A DNA stretch of 64,000 bases. Source: Xenopus tropicalis. Its lineage: Eukaryota > Chordata > Amphibia > Anura > Pipidae. The notes under the pieces were generated by a model. It was not told where the DNA came from. It ran no database searches and saw only the letters and a program-made list of their open reading frames with translations. Shown here piece after piece: positions 34,440 to 45,704 of the stretch (the stretch's first letter is position 1; each line of letters starts with the position of its first letter). The position numbers and the translations under genes are program-made. Where the stretch lies: contig NC_030682.2 in the NCBI RefSeq assembly GCF_000004195.4, positions 133,985,759-134,049,758 on the forward strand. The letters run 5' to 3'.

Positions 34440-35285
34440 CAATTTGATATGGCAATAGACATATTCGTAGTTTCCCAGTCACCCTCAGCCATGTGACTTG
34501 ATAAAGTTTAGTCTCTCTTTACTGCTGAGCTGTAAGTTGGAGTGATGTCACCCCCATCAACCTCCCTCCCTTTCCCCTCAATCAGCAGAACAATAGGAAG
34601 GTAACAAGATAACAGCTCCCTTAAGGTGGCCATACAGGAGCAGATCCGCTCGCTAGGCGATGTCGCCAAGCGAGCGGATCTTCCCCCGATAGCCCCACCT
34701 ACGGGTGGGCGATATCGCGGAGCATTTAGTTAAAAAAAAAAATAATCCCTGGGGCCAAACGATTGGATTATGTGGGCGGCAATGGGGCAGTCGGATCGGG
34801 GACCGCATCAACGAGCCGATGCGGTCCCCGATCCGACCGGATTTTCTAACCTGGCCGTTCGAGATCTGGGCAATTTCAGGCCAGATATCGGTCGGCCAGG
34901 CCGCTCTGCTCTCCCCATACACGGGCCGATTAGCTGCCGAATCGGTCCAAGGGACCGATATCGGCAGCTATAGTCGGCCCGTGTATGGGGACCTTAACAC
35001 GTGCATTGCTAACAATGTTCCAATGCCCCCACCTATTGGTAGATATGAAAATAGTACTCAAAAGTAAAACACCCAAGGCTGGCCAAGACTCCTCCAGTTA
35101 CATTGAGCAGGAGAAACAATAGCTTATTTGAAAGCAGTTGCCTACACACCAATATTACAACTAAAAAAACAACCATTTATTGGTTCAAGAATACAATTTG
35201 TAAATGGTAGAATTATTTCTGATGTACACAGTATAATTTAGTAATAAAAACTACACCATAAAAAACATGATAGAATCCCTCTAAG
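34440..35285. mobile_element. MITE split by a TTAA-type element
   Basis: Host pieces 34440-34620 and 34998-35285 surround the TTAA MITE. The right piece, from GACTCCTCCAGTTACAT to ATGATAGAATCCCTCTAAGG, matches 44763-45012. The left limit is uncertain. Confidence 0.6.
34625..34993. mobile_element. TTAA-flanked MITE
   Basis: TTAA flanks at 34621-34624 and 34994-34997. The ends are GGTGGCCATACAGG and TGTATGGGGACC. A strong hairpin at 34641-34682 pairs AGATCCGCTCGCT with AGCGAGCGGATCT. The right half is CG-rich with GATATCGGTCGG and a GGACCGATATCGGC palindrome-like block. Other copies are at 9232-9605 and 48012-48230. Confidence 0.88.
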
Positions 35286-35660
35286 GAAAAACCTTTTACT
35301 ATTTTCAGTCGGCAAATATTTATAGATAACAATAAAAAAAACCTTTTCCTAGCCATTTATTAATAATTCTTTGGGTCTACATTTTCATACATCAAATTTT
35401 TTAATGTAATGGTGACAAACCTGGGTCTACATCGGCTGCTAACTTGGCCACTTGACTGTGGTTTGTATACAAGCCCGTGCTGTGAACCAATTGTTGGCCT
35501 TTGGGCTAAATATCATATTGGCATGACATGGCGCTCCATCTGGGTTGCTAGATTTAGTTGGCGACACTGACAAAGAAGCGGATCTTTCTGCACAGGACTA
35601 GCTTTAGTCACATGATACCCTGTGTTCAAATATACAGCACCACAAATGAATGATTATGTG
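35286..35660. other. Intronic sequence, nothing recognised
   Basis: It flanks exon 6 on its donor side. No element ends seen. Confidence 0.4.
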
Positions 35661-35674
35661 CAGACAAACCCTAC

Positions 35675-35882
35675 CTCCTTCCTTCCTTTATTATCCAAGC
35701 ACTGCTTTCACAATCAATATCCAAATAGAGCTGTCCTTTCAGAAAAGTGCCTTGATCTTTTAAAGAGATATCAATCTCGCCAGGGAGAAACTTGATGGTT
35801 AGATCTTCTTTGGTCATGCCTTCGGGAAGCTGGAATGTGAGTGTTACATCCTCGCCAGTTTGATGCCAATTATACAGAGGTT
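35675..35882 (-). CDS. nudcd1: NUDCD1 coding exon 6 (CS domain)
   Basis: A 208-bp exon. The acceptor TCTTTTGTAG precedes AACCTCTG and the donor is GTAGGG at 35674-35669. It begins with two bases completing Glu and encodes PLYNWHQTGEDVTLTFQLPE, then EDLTIKFLPGEIDISLKDQG, YLDIDCESSAWIIKEGR and two bases of Ser. This is the core of the CS/p23-like beta-sandwich of NudC-family proteins: the Y.W.QT..DV entry strand and the W.I strand are both present. NUDCD1 differs from NudC in having this domain in the middle of a much larger protein. Confidence 0.97.
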
Positions 35883-36149
35883 CTACAAAAGACGAGACAG
35901 AGACAGTCAGATTTAGCATTAGAAGCAAACGGTATCTTTCATTAGCTGGTGTGCTGCTGTTATTGATTAGGTTCATGCAGTCATACAGACAGATTATAAC
36001 TTGGACACAACAGCAGCTTCAGAATAACATTCGTCAATACTTTTTAGAGAATGCCAACTTGGGTTTCCAATTTACATGCCAGCAACATAGATAGTTTCTG
36101 GCTATTTCTGTAGTAACACCACTTGGTAATAATTACATGTATGGTACAA

Positions 36150-36990
36150 GTAGAAGAGGTTTTATATAATCATACTAGATTGAATCAAATACTTGATAAG
36201 GGCTTTAACTTTGTTGCAAGAAAAGCACCCTCCTTAGTTAGTATATTATCCCCTAGTGCAGGGGTCCCCAACCCATTCAAGTTGAAGAAGCGTTGCGTTG
36301 GAGAGCTATAGTTGGCTACTTAATAGTCCCTATGTGGACTGGCAGCCTACAGAAGGCTCTGTTTGGCATTATACTTGGTTTTTATGCAACCAAAGCTTGC
36401 CTCCTTACCAGAAATTCAAAAATGAGCACCTACTTTGAGGCCACTGGGAGCAACACCCAAGGGGTTGGTAAGCAACATGTTGCTCACGAGCCACTGGTTG
36501 GGGATCACTACCCTAGTGAGTTTAAAAGGAAAGTTGAGGACAAGTCATGGCTTGATGCAATTGGTACATACCCATGTGGAGCACGCCGTTGTGTAACTTG
36601 CATATATGCATCTAAGGAGTTTAATAGCACAATGATTGGTAGAATATATAAGATATAAAATTATATTAATTCCAATACCAGTTTTGAGGTATATCTCCTC
36701 ACATGTAAGAAATGCAACATTCAGTAAGTGAGATGCACTACTAGGAAGATAGAAAATAGGCTGCGTGAAGATATTAATGCAATAAATAATAAGGCAGAGA
36801 ATAGTCCGGTGTCTAGACTCTTCGTGGATTGCAATGAAGGAGATATTACACAGTTGAGAATTCAGGGTATTGAGAAAATTCTACCCTCTAATCCTGGCAG
36901 AAGTAGGGTGGAGCATTTCTGGATTTTTTACCTTGACACAAGGGTTCTGAATGGATTGAACTCGATAGGAAGGATATTACATGCTCAACA
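36150..36990 (+). pseudogene. Penelope-like ORF C-terminus (GIY-YIG region)
   Basis: Penelope-like elements carry a reverse transcriptase and usually a GIY-YIG endonuclease at the C-terminus. Frame pieces read ILDKGFNFVARKAPSLVSIL ending SPS, then (after the MITE) EFKRKVEDKSWLDAIGTYPC, the Cys pairs GARRCVTC, VYLLTCKKCNIQ, CTTRKIENRLREDI, NSPVSRLF, LRIQGIEKILPSN, FWIFYLDTR and LNGLN. These match the order of the Penelope C-terminal linker and endonuclease. Stops near 36656 and 36725 break the frame, the second where the YIG-type motif should be. The MITE plus its 8-bp duplication adds 260 bp; skipping it restores one frame. Non-functional. Confidence 0.8.
36259..36510. mobile_element. hAT-type MITE, exact 8-bp duplication
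   Basis: CCCTAGTG flanks both sides (36251-36258 and 36511-36518). The ends are CAGGGGTCCCCAACCC and the complement of TAGTGATCCCCAACC. It interrupts the Penelope-like coding remnant. Same family as 208-494. Confidence 0.92.
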
Positions 36991-37343
36991 TAATTTTTTG
37001 TCTATAATCTGCTTTTTTTACTTATACGTTGTATCTATACTAATGTAAGAAATATCATGCCTCTAACTTTGCTAAATGTTGATCTTTTTTTCCCTTCAGA
37101 AGCATTAAGGGTTAAATGTAGTAGTTTGTCTGGATGCTGACAAAGCATGATGTAATTTCCTGGGCATATGTTTTAAAAAGAGAGAATGTATCTCCCCTTG
37201 AATTCCCTATGATTAAGTCCATTGTGGACGAAATGCGTCAGGCGGTTTTTGAATGCTTTGATGGAGAATAAAGGATTTTGAATAATAGTCCAGTGTGCAA
37301 GCCTTCAACAAGAAAGAAGTACAGGTAGAAGAGACCTTGTTTT

Positions 37344-37862
37344 AAAGAGGACCTGTCACCCAGACATACAAAGCTGTATAATAAAAGCCCTTTTCAAATT
37401 AAACATGAAGCCCAAATTCATTTTTGTATTAACACATCCAAACCCATTATATAGGCAATTAAAAATCCCAGCTGTCAATCATATATTTCTTGCCCCGCCT
37501 CTATGCCTTAGGCATAGAGGCAGGGCAAACAATAACTTTAGCTTTCTGTTCAGTACTACCTAGATATCACTGCACATCTCACTTTTCCCCTCCCTCCTCA
37601 TCATCTAATTATGTAGCCAGTGCATGGGTATGGGCATCTGGTACCCTATTCTGGCACATAAACAAGATTTTGGCATGATACAAAGCTTGGCTTCATAACA
37701 GTGTCCACAAAATGGCGCCGGCCTGCTTGCTTTGATTGAGTAATTCCAAGCCAGAAAGAAACTATATAAATAATATAAATCTTGAGTAAGTAAAGTTTAT
37801 ATTGCTCAACTAACAATCTAGAAAATAATTTGTAGTTAGGGTGACAGGTCCCCTTTAAAGAT
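37344..37862. mobile_element. MITE with GGACCTGTCACCC ends
   Basis: The left end AAAGAGGACCTGTCACCCAG pairs with GGGTGACAGGTCCCCTTTAA. The interior has TTGCCCCGCCTC and AAAATGGCGCC. Related elements are at 45705-46165 and 51611-52318. Confidence 0.82.
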
Positions 37863-38445
37863 CACTGACCTTTGCCATTTTACAGTTTCTGCTTACTTAT
37901 GGGCTGAATGTGACCCTCCACAATATGTTGGCACAACTTCACAAGATTATGATCAACCCATTTGAGATTTCTAATAAACATGTGTAAAATCGTGAGGAAA
38001 AACAATGTGGTTGAAGGATTATTACGGTGATGTTTGACAAATGCGGCCCTAAATTCAGATATAACTAATACAGTACCTATAATTGTAACAGCAGGATGAG
38101 TTATAGTCAAGAAAAAAAGACAAATTCACTAAGGGCATGTCAATATCTTAGACACTCCCAATTAATTCAACCACTACGTTTTTCTTTTGGGAAAAAGTGC
38201 CCTTTTCAATTGGCTAATGTTTCTTTGTGCCAAGCTTTTAGAGGTTTTTGTTTTTTTCAACACTTTTTGTGCCTTTTTTAAAATTCTGTTTTAAAAAAAT
38301 CATTTGGCATTCAAAGTTTTAGAGAAAATTAATGTTTTTGTGGGTTCAAAAACCTCTAAAAAACATGAAAACGAGAATGTTGATAAATGGGCCTCAAGGC
38401 ACTGCAAGGGATAACTGTAAAAGGTAAGGAAGATGGCAGCCCCGT
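37863..38445. other. Intronic sequence, weak inverted blocks
   Basis: TTAGAGGTTTTTG near 38238 and AAAACCTCTAAAA near 38348 form loose inverted repeats around 38300, possibly a decayed MITE. Nothing else recognised. Confidence 0.4.
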
Positions 38446-38446
38446 T

Positions 38447-38705
38447 TTTGTATGTATGTATAACTTTATTTATAAAGCGCCACAAGGGTACGCAGCGCTG
38501 TACAATCTTACAAAAATACACACAGGGAGGACAAGTGTTATAATTAATACAATAAATATATATATACAGGTAATAAGTACCATTTGGTATGAGACACAGT
38601 AGGACGGAGGTCCCTGCCCCATAGAGCTTACAATCTAAGTGGATGGGTAACATACAGGCACAAACTGGAAGGTAAGAGTGCATCAGGTATGGGCATTTGC
38701 CCTTA
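38447..38705 (-). mobile_element. LINE 3' fragment (L2/CR1-like tail)
   Basis: On the minus strand it reads toward a GCGCTTTATAAATAAAGTTA tail followed by TACATACATACA. Upstream blocks include AGATTGTAAGCTCTATGGGG and CAGGGACCTCCGTCC. The same sequence in plus orientation is at 48232-48510. The 3' untranslated layout with a short-repeat tail resembles L2/CR1-type LINEs; the exact clade is inferred. Confidence 0.65.
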
Positions 38706-38739
38706 AGCGCAGGACTAGGCAAAATAATGTTTTAGTGCT

Positions 38740-40420
38740 CCAGAAGGTAACAGCTGAACTTAAACAGAGTGGGTGAGTGTTCCCTATGGAGGGATTCAGG
38801 GATAAAGTTCCAGAGGTAAGGAGCAGCAAGGTTTTTGGTTTTTCTAAAAGAAGCCCCGGCCAGTAAAAAAAATCTAAATTTACTGGGGGTGGGGGGGTTC
38901 CAAACGTATTGGCATCTCCCAGTAAATTTGCTTTTTCTTGTTGAGTTTGTTTTGAGATTATTCTGGGTAAAAAGTCAAAGATTATTCCATAAAATTTTTT
39001 TCTTATAACTGAATGAACAAAATCTTATAATAAAAAAAAAAAAAAAGGTCTCTTGGCTCATCACGGCTTGCCTTCACACATATGCCTCACACCTCGGCTG
39101 CCCCATACCTATGTAATCTCTTGACTGGTAATTTAATGAGACGTGGCATTTTGTTAATGAGAAACCCCGACAGCACAGATAATCTACTGAGCGTAGAGTT
39201 TAATCCTTACAGATGTGGGGGAGAATTTTAAGTGCTCTGAAAATGAAAATCATCTACAGCGCACTCTGGTCATCACAATTATTAGTTATTCAAAGTTACA
39301 ATTATTTTTTCGCATTATTTGATGAAACAATAAACAACGCCACTCAACCTTAATGTAACACATTCAAACTGTGCAATGCTGGATGCAGTTCTTTTCAAGA
39401 TTTGTAGCCGAGATCAGTTTTAATACTTTTTTGTTATGTAAGTTTTGCCTTTATGGAACATAAACAAATGCATGACTATTAAAAAACCAACTGTATAAGC
39501 CAATAGGTCCCACAAGGTAGGGCTGGTCCCTATGGGTCCGGGCTTAGAGCAGTGGAAAGGAGATCCAAGCCTAGTAGCGAGGGCGAATACTTATTTTCAT
39601 TGTTAATTATACCTGTAACTATTAGAAAGTGTCTGTTAAAACCAGGCTTACATATATCTGTAACCTTTTCAAAGGGGGGGTATGCAAAATGTTTGACTGA
39701 AAGGAGGGGTCTGAACCGAAAAAGACTCAAAAAACGAGTACAAACACAATATATAGGCTTCTTTTATCTGCATTGGAGCCAAACCTTACATCTTATGGCC
39801 TGTCTCTGGTACACATGTTATGAAATTTACAACAATGTACAGGGAAGGGTGATAGATGGACCTCCAAACATACCATCTGTCACCTCTCTGTGTCCATTTC
39901 ATACATGGGTAACATGGATGTTTTGATTACTGCTATTTTCCACAGGCCCACAGCAATAGTCAAAAAGCACTTAAGCTGCCAATTTGGAACATTCAGACCA
40001 ATTTAGCATCTTATCTGCCACCTTTGCCTCTGATGGGCCCACCCATCTCAAGCCTCAGGCCTGAAATCGTTCAGGTAGGTTATACTTTCCTGTCAGATCT
40101 AGGGCCACATCTGTACGTTAATGTAGTCCTCAATTCAACTGCCTACTTAGCAGCAATTATGATCCTATTATTGGTCAATATTGATCCAATATTGGCTACC
40201 TTTAAGTGGGCATATCATTGAAAAATCTGCTTGTTTGGCAACCTCACCAAATTAGAGGGTCTTCAAGTGTAAGGACAGTGTAAGACACCTTTAAAGTCAA
40301 TCTGGAGTCTTTGCAGCAATGCCATTTTCGAAGGAAAGCTGCTAGATTTTATAGCATTCTCCATCTAGTAGCAGAATGAAGAACTCCTTAATACTAATAA
40401 ATGATGTGTTAGGATGAATT
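38740..40420. other. Intronic sequence, no element resolved
   Basis: G-runs near 38884-38898 and an A-run at 39031-39047. The frame at 39552-39926 has no family features. No exon recognised. Confidence 0.4.
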
Positions 40421-40423
40421 ACA

Positions 40424-40862
40424 GGTATGGGACCCGTTATCCAGAATGCTCAGGACCTGGGGTATTCCGGATAAGGGGTCTTTCCATAATTCGATCTCCT
40501 ACCTTACTACTTAAAAATGTATTTAAACAGTAATTAAATCCAATGGGATTGTTTTGGCTCCAATAGGGATTTATTATATCTTAGTTGGGATCAAGTACAA
40601 GGTACTGTTTTATTATTACAGAGAAAAGGGAACCATTTAACCATTAAATAAACCCAATAGGGCTGTTCTACCCCCAATAAGGGGTAATTATATCTTAGTT
40701 GGGATCAAGTACAAGGTACTGTTTTATTATTACAGAAGAAAAGGAAACCATTTTGAAAAATGTGATTTATTTGATTAAAATGGAGTCTATGGGAGATGGC
40801 CTTTCCGTAATTCAGAACTTTCTGGATAATGGGTTTCCGAATAAGGGGTCCGATACCTGTAT
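40424..40862. mobile_element. GGATAA-family MITE, about two tandem units
   Basis: The ends TACAGGTATGGGACCCGTTA and AAGGGGTCCGATACCTGTA form the inverted repeat. Two internal units lie at about 40545-40740, each with GGGATCAAGTACAAGGTACT. Confidence 0.85.
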
Positions 40863-40869
40863 ATAAATA

Positions 40870-41880
40870 ATAAGTCAGCTTGCCTGCCACAGACCGTATA
40901 TTGTAAGGCACCATAGGATGTACATTTTAGCACTGGTCTTTCATCTAGGCTGTGCCCTGTGTTGTCTGGCACCATGTGATGCAGCAAGATCAAAGAATCC
41001 TGGTAGGCAAGGGGTTAACAAAGTGGTATTAAGAAAAATAAACAGTAAAATAACAAAACAAATTAGCCCTTTATTTAGGATTTTACAAGACAACTGTCTG
41101 AAAACAAGCTAATTAAAAAGTATTTTGAGATTTTTCAACAATATTTTCTATTTTAAAATATTTAGCTTTTAGCAGATCATGTCTGCATTGTGTCCACTTC
41201 AATTCCATCTTTTCTTTTACATACAAAACACAAACTTTTTAGCCTGTAATCAGCACCACATTACCCCTGAAATAAATCTATTAGTTTCAGTCTAAAGAGC
41301 TACTTTAGATTATCATTAATGCATGCTGCATTGTTACCAATGGCAATGTACCATTAGGTTTAGTTCTCAGGACAAAAGGTAATGTTTGTACAGCACACAC
41401 ATTAAAAAAAAACAATTATATCTTGTCAAGATATGAAGCAGAAACACAAACCAAGGGAAAAGCTCCCACAAGAAACGTTGGTGCTTGTGGTTGCTACCCA
41501 CAAAGCCCCAAGGTGTTAAACAGTAGGTTACATTTGTATAAATTGCCATAATTGGTCAATGCAATGACCACTATTATCTATCTAATTATACTAAGAACAG
41601 GCCTCCATAATTATCCAGTCATAATGACATCCTTTATGTAGAAAGATTAACAGTTAGCTTTGGGTAAAAGGGTTTTATTTGTACTGGCTCTAATAAGTAC
41701 AGTTCTTTAGAAACTTCTAAAAGGTTTTTTTCTTCCTGAAATAAACATTAGAGTTATCATTTTCTAAGCATGTTCCACATGTAGCAATTGTTAAGTTGCT
41801 CTCACATGGGCTGATACATTTATACAATAATGTCATTTTTTGCACGATCATCGTCCTATGGGTCGGATCCCTGAACAAGC
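40870..41880. other. Intronic sequence, nothing recognised
   Basis: No exon or element with paired ends recognised. Confidence 0.4.
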
Positions 41881-42059
41881 ATTTTGCTGACTGAACTCTG
41901 TTGCTTAACCTCCCAAAACCTAAAGTCAGATTCACCAATAACCCCCTTTAAACACACATGTACATAGGAGCCAACCAACTTGGAACTGTTTGAGCCACAC
42001 CCACAACACGACATGACAAGGTGGCCACGTAGCACTTTCAAACTTTTGTGCCACCATTG

Positions 42060-42358
42060 GTAACACGAAAGATCGTTCCCACCCTCCACTGACGTTCAGG
42101 GCTGAATCGTCAGATATGGAGGTAAAAACAATAGGAATTCTACCTCCTTCTGCCGATTCAGCCCTGAACGTAGATTTTACTCGGGCGCCTTTAATGGCGG
42201 CTGATCAAAATCTTTTAACCTGACCGATCGACGAGTCGACCGATATCCGTAGCGTTTTGCGATATAGGTCCCCTCTTCGAGGAACCATACACACACCGAA
42301 TATCGTATGAAACGAGGTTTCGTACGATATTATCGGGGTGTGTATGGCTGGCTTAAGT
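42060..42358. mobile_element. CG-rich MITE fragment with inner palindrome
   Basis: AATATCGTATGAAACGAGG faces GGTTTCGTACGATATTA near 42299-42334, and the right end GTGTGTATGGCTGGCTTAAG resembles the TTAA-type terminus. A fragment of the same end is near 52440-52490. The left boundary was not found. Confidence 0.5.
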
Positions 42359-42369
42359 GACACGGATTT

Positions 42370-43850
42370 TATTTTATCCATCTACACCAAACTATAAACT
42401 GTACCTAGCTTTATGACAGTAGCTAGTTTGTGATTTCAATGATAATGGGGTAAATACGTGAAATATAACCAGAAAATGTATGTATAATGGCCATTACGCA
42501 TCGCTGCGATTTCTGGAAGTCACCTGAAGTTTCCTCTCAAAGCAAATTTGTGCGACTAATCTCCGCCTGTCACCTCCCTTAATGTTTATTAGTACTCCCT
42601 GCACCCCTGTAGACCTTATAGCCTAAACTGAGGTGGAAGAAGATTAAGTGATTGTCCCATGCCCACAAATATCTGCCATAGAAGTCACAGATGCCTCTCA
42701 GGGAGACAATATATTTACTTAACCAGTTATCCATTTATCCACACTACTACAACTGCATCTTTGTGACCGACAGTGACACACAGCACTGTATTGTCCATCA
42801 ACACAAAGGTAAGGCGTACCCTGGAATCCCTAAAAAATCCCCAAAAGCCATATACCTTCCATATGCATATGTCAGAAGAAATTAAAAAAAATGTAATTAT
42901 GGCAATAAAATAGTAGATCTACCACAGGATTCCAGGATTGTCAGAGACAAATGGCCATGTCCAAATAACATGAAGATTAATACTGAGTGATCAATGGCAA
43001 GACTCTTCTCTTTCATTATAGGAATCGACAATATTGAAAACCTAATGGTCAAAATCAAAATAATCTAAGTTACAGGAGAAGTGGCATCAATGTCCCTTTA
43101 TCACTAATTTTGAGAAGCTTTCTATTTTTTGGATTGCTTGATTACCAAAGGAAAAATTTTCAGGTACTTGCTCTTATCCATTTATTTTTTCAAGTCAATT
43201 TTTTCAGGGGCGAAAAACCTGACAGAATTTATCTCATTATATCTCTTTATATCAAGGTTCCCTCACTGTAAAAGTGTGATCACTTGAAAATATATTGATT
43301 ATTGCTAAGGAGGTCTATAGACTCGCCTTGCTTTTCTTTATTTCTTATCTCATACACTTTATTTGTGAAGGAAGAAGAATATGAAGCTGCTGGGATGTGA
43401 AATATAGTAGAACTAGAGGCTATTTCAGGTAAGACTAAACTGAATCACATCCCCTGTACAAAAGGACATAGACTCCTGTGCTCTTTCAAAATTTAATTAC
43501 ACCAACAACAGGTTGTGAAACCATTCCAAAAACCCATTTTACATTGTATTTTTCAAACTGATAGTGGAATCTGTTTAATAACAGATACAGGAATAAGATA
43601 TAATTTATACAGCTGAAACTCTTTTTTACCAACCACTGCAAATAAACGATGCAGCTTTTTCTTTATGCTGCCTTAACATGCAACAGAAAAACACCATGTC
43701 TGGGGATAAAATGAGGTTACTACTCAACAGTTATATATTTTCAAAAGTTACAAGACATAAAACACACAAAATTACATACTACAAAAGATGCATTCATACA
43801 GGCATAACAATGTGGCACAAAGAAAGAAACAGTGTGAAAAAGCACACATC
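42370..43850. other. Intronic sequence, nothing recognised
   Basis: 42485-42570 has a weak resemblance to the PIF-type MITE interior (GCGATTTCTGGAAGTCACC). No exon found before exon 5. Confidence 0.4.
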
Positions 43851-43864
43851 TATAGTATCATTAC

Positions 43865-44053
43865 CTCTTTTGTTGTCTTCATCCATTTTCTCATCTTCGG
43901 ATGACTCAGGCTGATCCTTATCATTTGCAATGAATCTGAATGGCTTGTAAGAGATCATCATTACCCCATTGCCAAGTGGCTCAATAGCTGCATAATGTGG
44001 GACAGACTTTCCAAAAAGCTTCCTACGCTTTAAGATTTCATATTTACCATTAT
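43865..44053 (-). CDS. nudcd1: NUDCD1 coding exon 5
   Basis: A 189-bp exon entering and leaving in phase 1. The acceptor TGTCTACAG precedes ATAATGGTAAATATG and the donor is GTAATG at 43864-43859. It encodes NGKYEILKRRKLFGKSVPHY, AAIEPLGNGVMMISYKPFRF and an acidic linker with ESSEDEKMDEDNKR just before the CS domain. The KSVPHYAAIEP segment is nearly unchanged from mammals, as I recall the family. The acidic linker is the least conserved part. Confidence 0.96.
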
Positions 44054-44059
44054 CTGTAG

Positions 44060-44685
44060 ACATAAAATGTTATACATTCAGATCAATCCCAACAGGCAAT
44101 TGTTTTGCACACTGCTGTCAATTATAACTCCTCTGAAAACGCAAGTAAAACTCATTTCCGATTGAAAAATTGCAGTTTGCCCCAATAATTACTTGAGATT
44201 TGAAAAGAGAAGGGAAATAGAGGCTGTAGGAAGGGAGTGAACATATAATGTATTTACTACTTAGCATTTTGTATGCAGTGCAATCATGGATGGAATCAAT
44301 ATAACAGTGTTAGTAGCTGAACAAAGATGAACTATAACCATATATATTTGTAAAGCGGCAGATCAGAAGCCTTACGAAAAGGGTGCCCATATATAAAATT
44401 CTTTGTAGAAGGTGAATCTACAAAAAAAAAAAAATTCCGGCATGATGGTAACATTCCAGCTAATGCACCTCAGAACCAGTTGGCTCCCAGGGCTAAAGGA
44501 CTTAAAAAAGCAAATACCTTGGGTCATATTGTCACATTACAGCACAAAGTGAACAAAAATTATGAAGCTTGGTCTGTTGTAGTGCAGTATATTCTTTAAC
44601 GCCTTAATTTATATTTAATTTTGAAATTTCACAGGGGCTATGCATATTCTTCATTTCCCAGGGTGCCACAGGCATGTGACCTGTG
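44060..44685. other. Intronic sequence, nothing recognised
   Basis: It lies between exons 4 and 5. An A-run at about 44420-44434 is the only landmark. Confidence 0.4.
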
Positions 44686-44689
44686 CTCT

Positions 44690-45012
44690 GATAAACTTCA
44701 GGCACATTTTTAGTGGTAGATATCAGAATAGCACTCAATAGTAAGAAGCCCAAGTCCAGATTGAGACTCCTCCAGTTACATGGGAGTAGGAGAAACAATA
44801 AGTTACCTGAACACAGTTCTAATGTGTAGCGCTGGCTCCTTCTGAAAGCTCAGATGCAATGCACTGAGATGGTGCCTACACACCAATATTACAACTAAAA
44901 AAATTCTTTGTTGGTTCAAGAATAAAATTTTAAATGGCAGAGTGAATTATTTGCTATGTAAACAATTTAAAAATAGAAAGTGCACCAAAAAATCATGATA
45001 GAATCCCTTTAA
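44690..45012. mobile_element. MITE-like repeat, partner of 35010-35285
   Basis: GAGACTCCTCCAGTTACATG, ACACACCAATATTACAACTA, TTGGTTCAAGAATA and CATGATAGAATCCCTTTAAA match the right half of the interrupted element at 34440-35285. The ends are unresolved. Confidence 0.6.
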
Positions 45013-45347
45013 AGTAAGCGTGCTGATCCCTATTAACCAAGCATGGCAAAAAGCATGAGGTTAACCTCTGGGTTCCAGCAAAACAGCCTACCATCTCCTA
45101 GAGTTACCATAATGCCGCACATGCAAGGTGCGCAGTCTGTGGCTGCAAGGGGGAAAGCACTGCCCTGAGCCCTGGAAACAGGAAAGAAGGAACCCACGTA
45201 AGCAAATTGGGGCAGACAGGTCGGTGCTATCTAAGGCACAATGCTGGGCTTTAGGAGAATAGCAGGACTATGCAATATAAAGAAATTGAATAAATAATTT
45301 CTTTGGAAGAGCCATTAGTTGCTCTCCTTCAGGGGATTTATAATTAC

Positions 45348-45531
45348 CTTCATTTTGTGCCCGGGCTATTGAAACCCATTCCAAACAAACATGGAATCCG
45401 CTCCCTTTAATGTCTGATTCATCTTTCTCAATTGACAGTAAAAGCACATCAATGATATGCAACTCGTCCCGCACCGAGGAAACGCTGTGAACTACAATAA
45501 AAGGCTCCCCAAGCTCCTGATTAAACATGAT
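45348..45531 (-). CDS. nudcd1: NUDCD1 coding exon 4
   Basis: A 184-bp exon, phase 0 in and phase 1 out. The acceptor TTATTTGTAG precedes ATCATGTTTAATC and the donor is GTAATT at 45347-45342. It encodes IMFNQELGEPFIVVHSVSSV, IIDVLLLSIEKDES and KGSGFHVCLEWVSIARAQNE plus one base of Asp. It belongs to the N-terminal half of NUDCD1, which precedes the CS domain and is unique to this NudC-family member. Confidence 0.96.
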
Positions 45532-45704
45532 CTACAAATAAAAGGGACAAAAAGGGAAATTAACTAACAAACAAAAAACTTTATTTAACTATGCATTTAT
45601 GAAATTAATTTAGCACGTTTCGTTCAAGTTTAACCCCTTTGTCATCTTTTATTTTTGGATGATTAAAATGTACTATTTTGCTCGGAGGTCCAGCAGAAGA
45701 CAAT

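Larger units (their letters stand above)
36130..37310 (+). mobile_element. Penelope-like retroelement 3' remnant
   Basis: A decayed protein-coding stretch (described separately) is followed by an untranslated region with the GATTAAGTCC-loop-GGACGAAATGCGTC stem-loop at 37211-37240, a GAATAAAGGATTTTG stretch and CCAGTGTGCAAGCC near the end. An hAT MITE at 36259-36510 inserted into it. The 5' limit is unclear; the reverse-transcriptase region is absent. Confidence 0.75.

Noticed and set aside
36293..36658. 121-codon frame as an independent gene
   Set aside because: Its first third is hAT MITE sequence and the remainder is Penelope-like coding remnant ending at an in-frame stop.
39552..39926. 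124-codon frame on the plus strand
   Set aside because: No domain or family resemblance, ordinary intronic context and no matching splice pattern.
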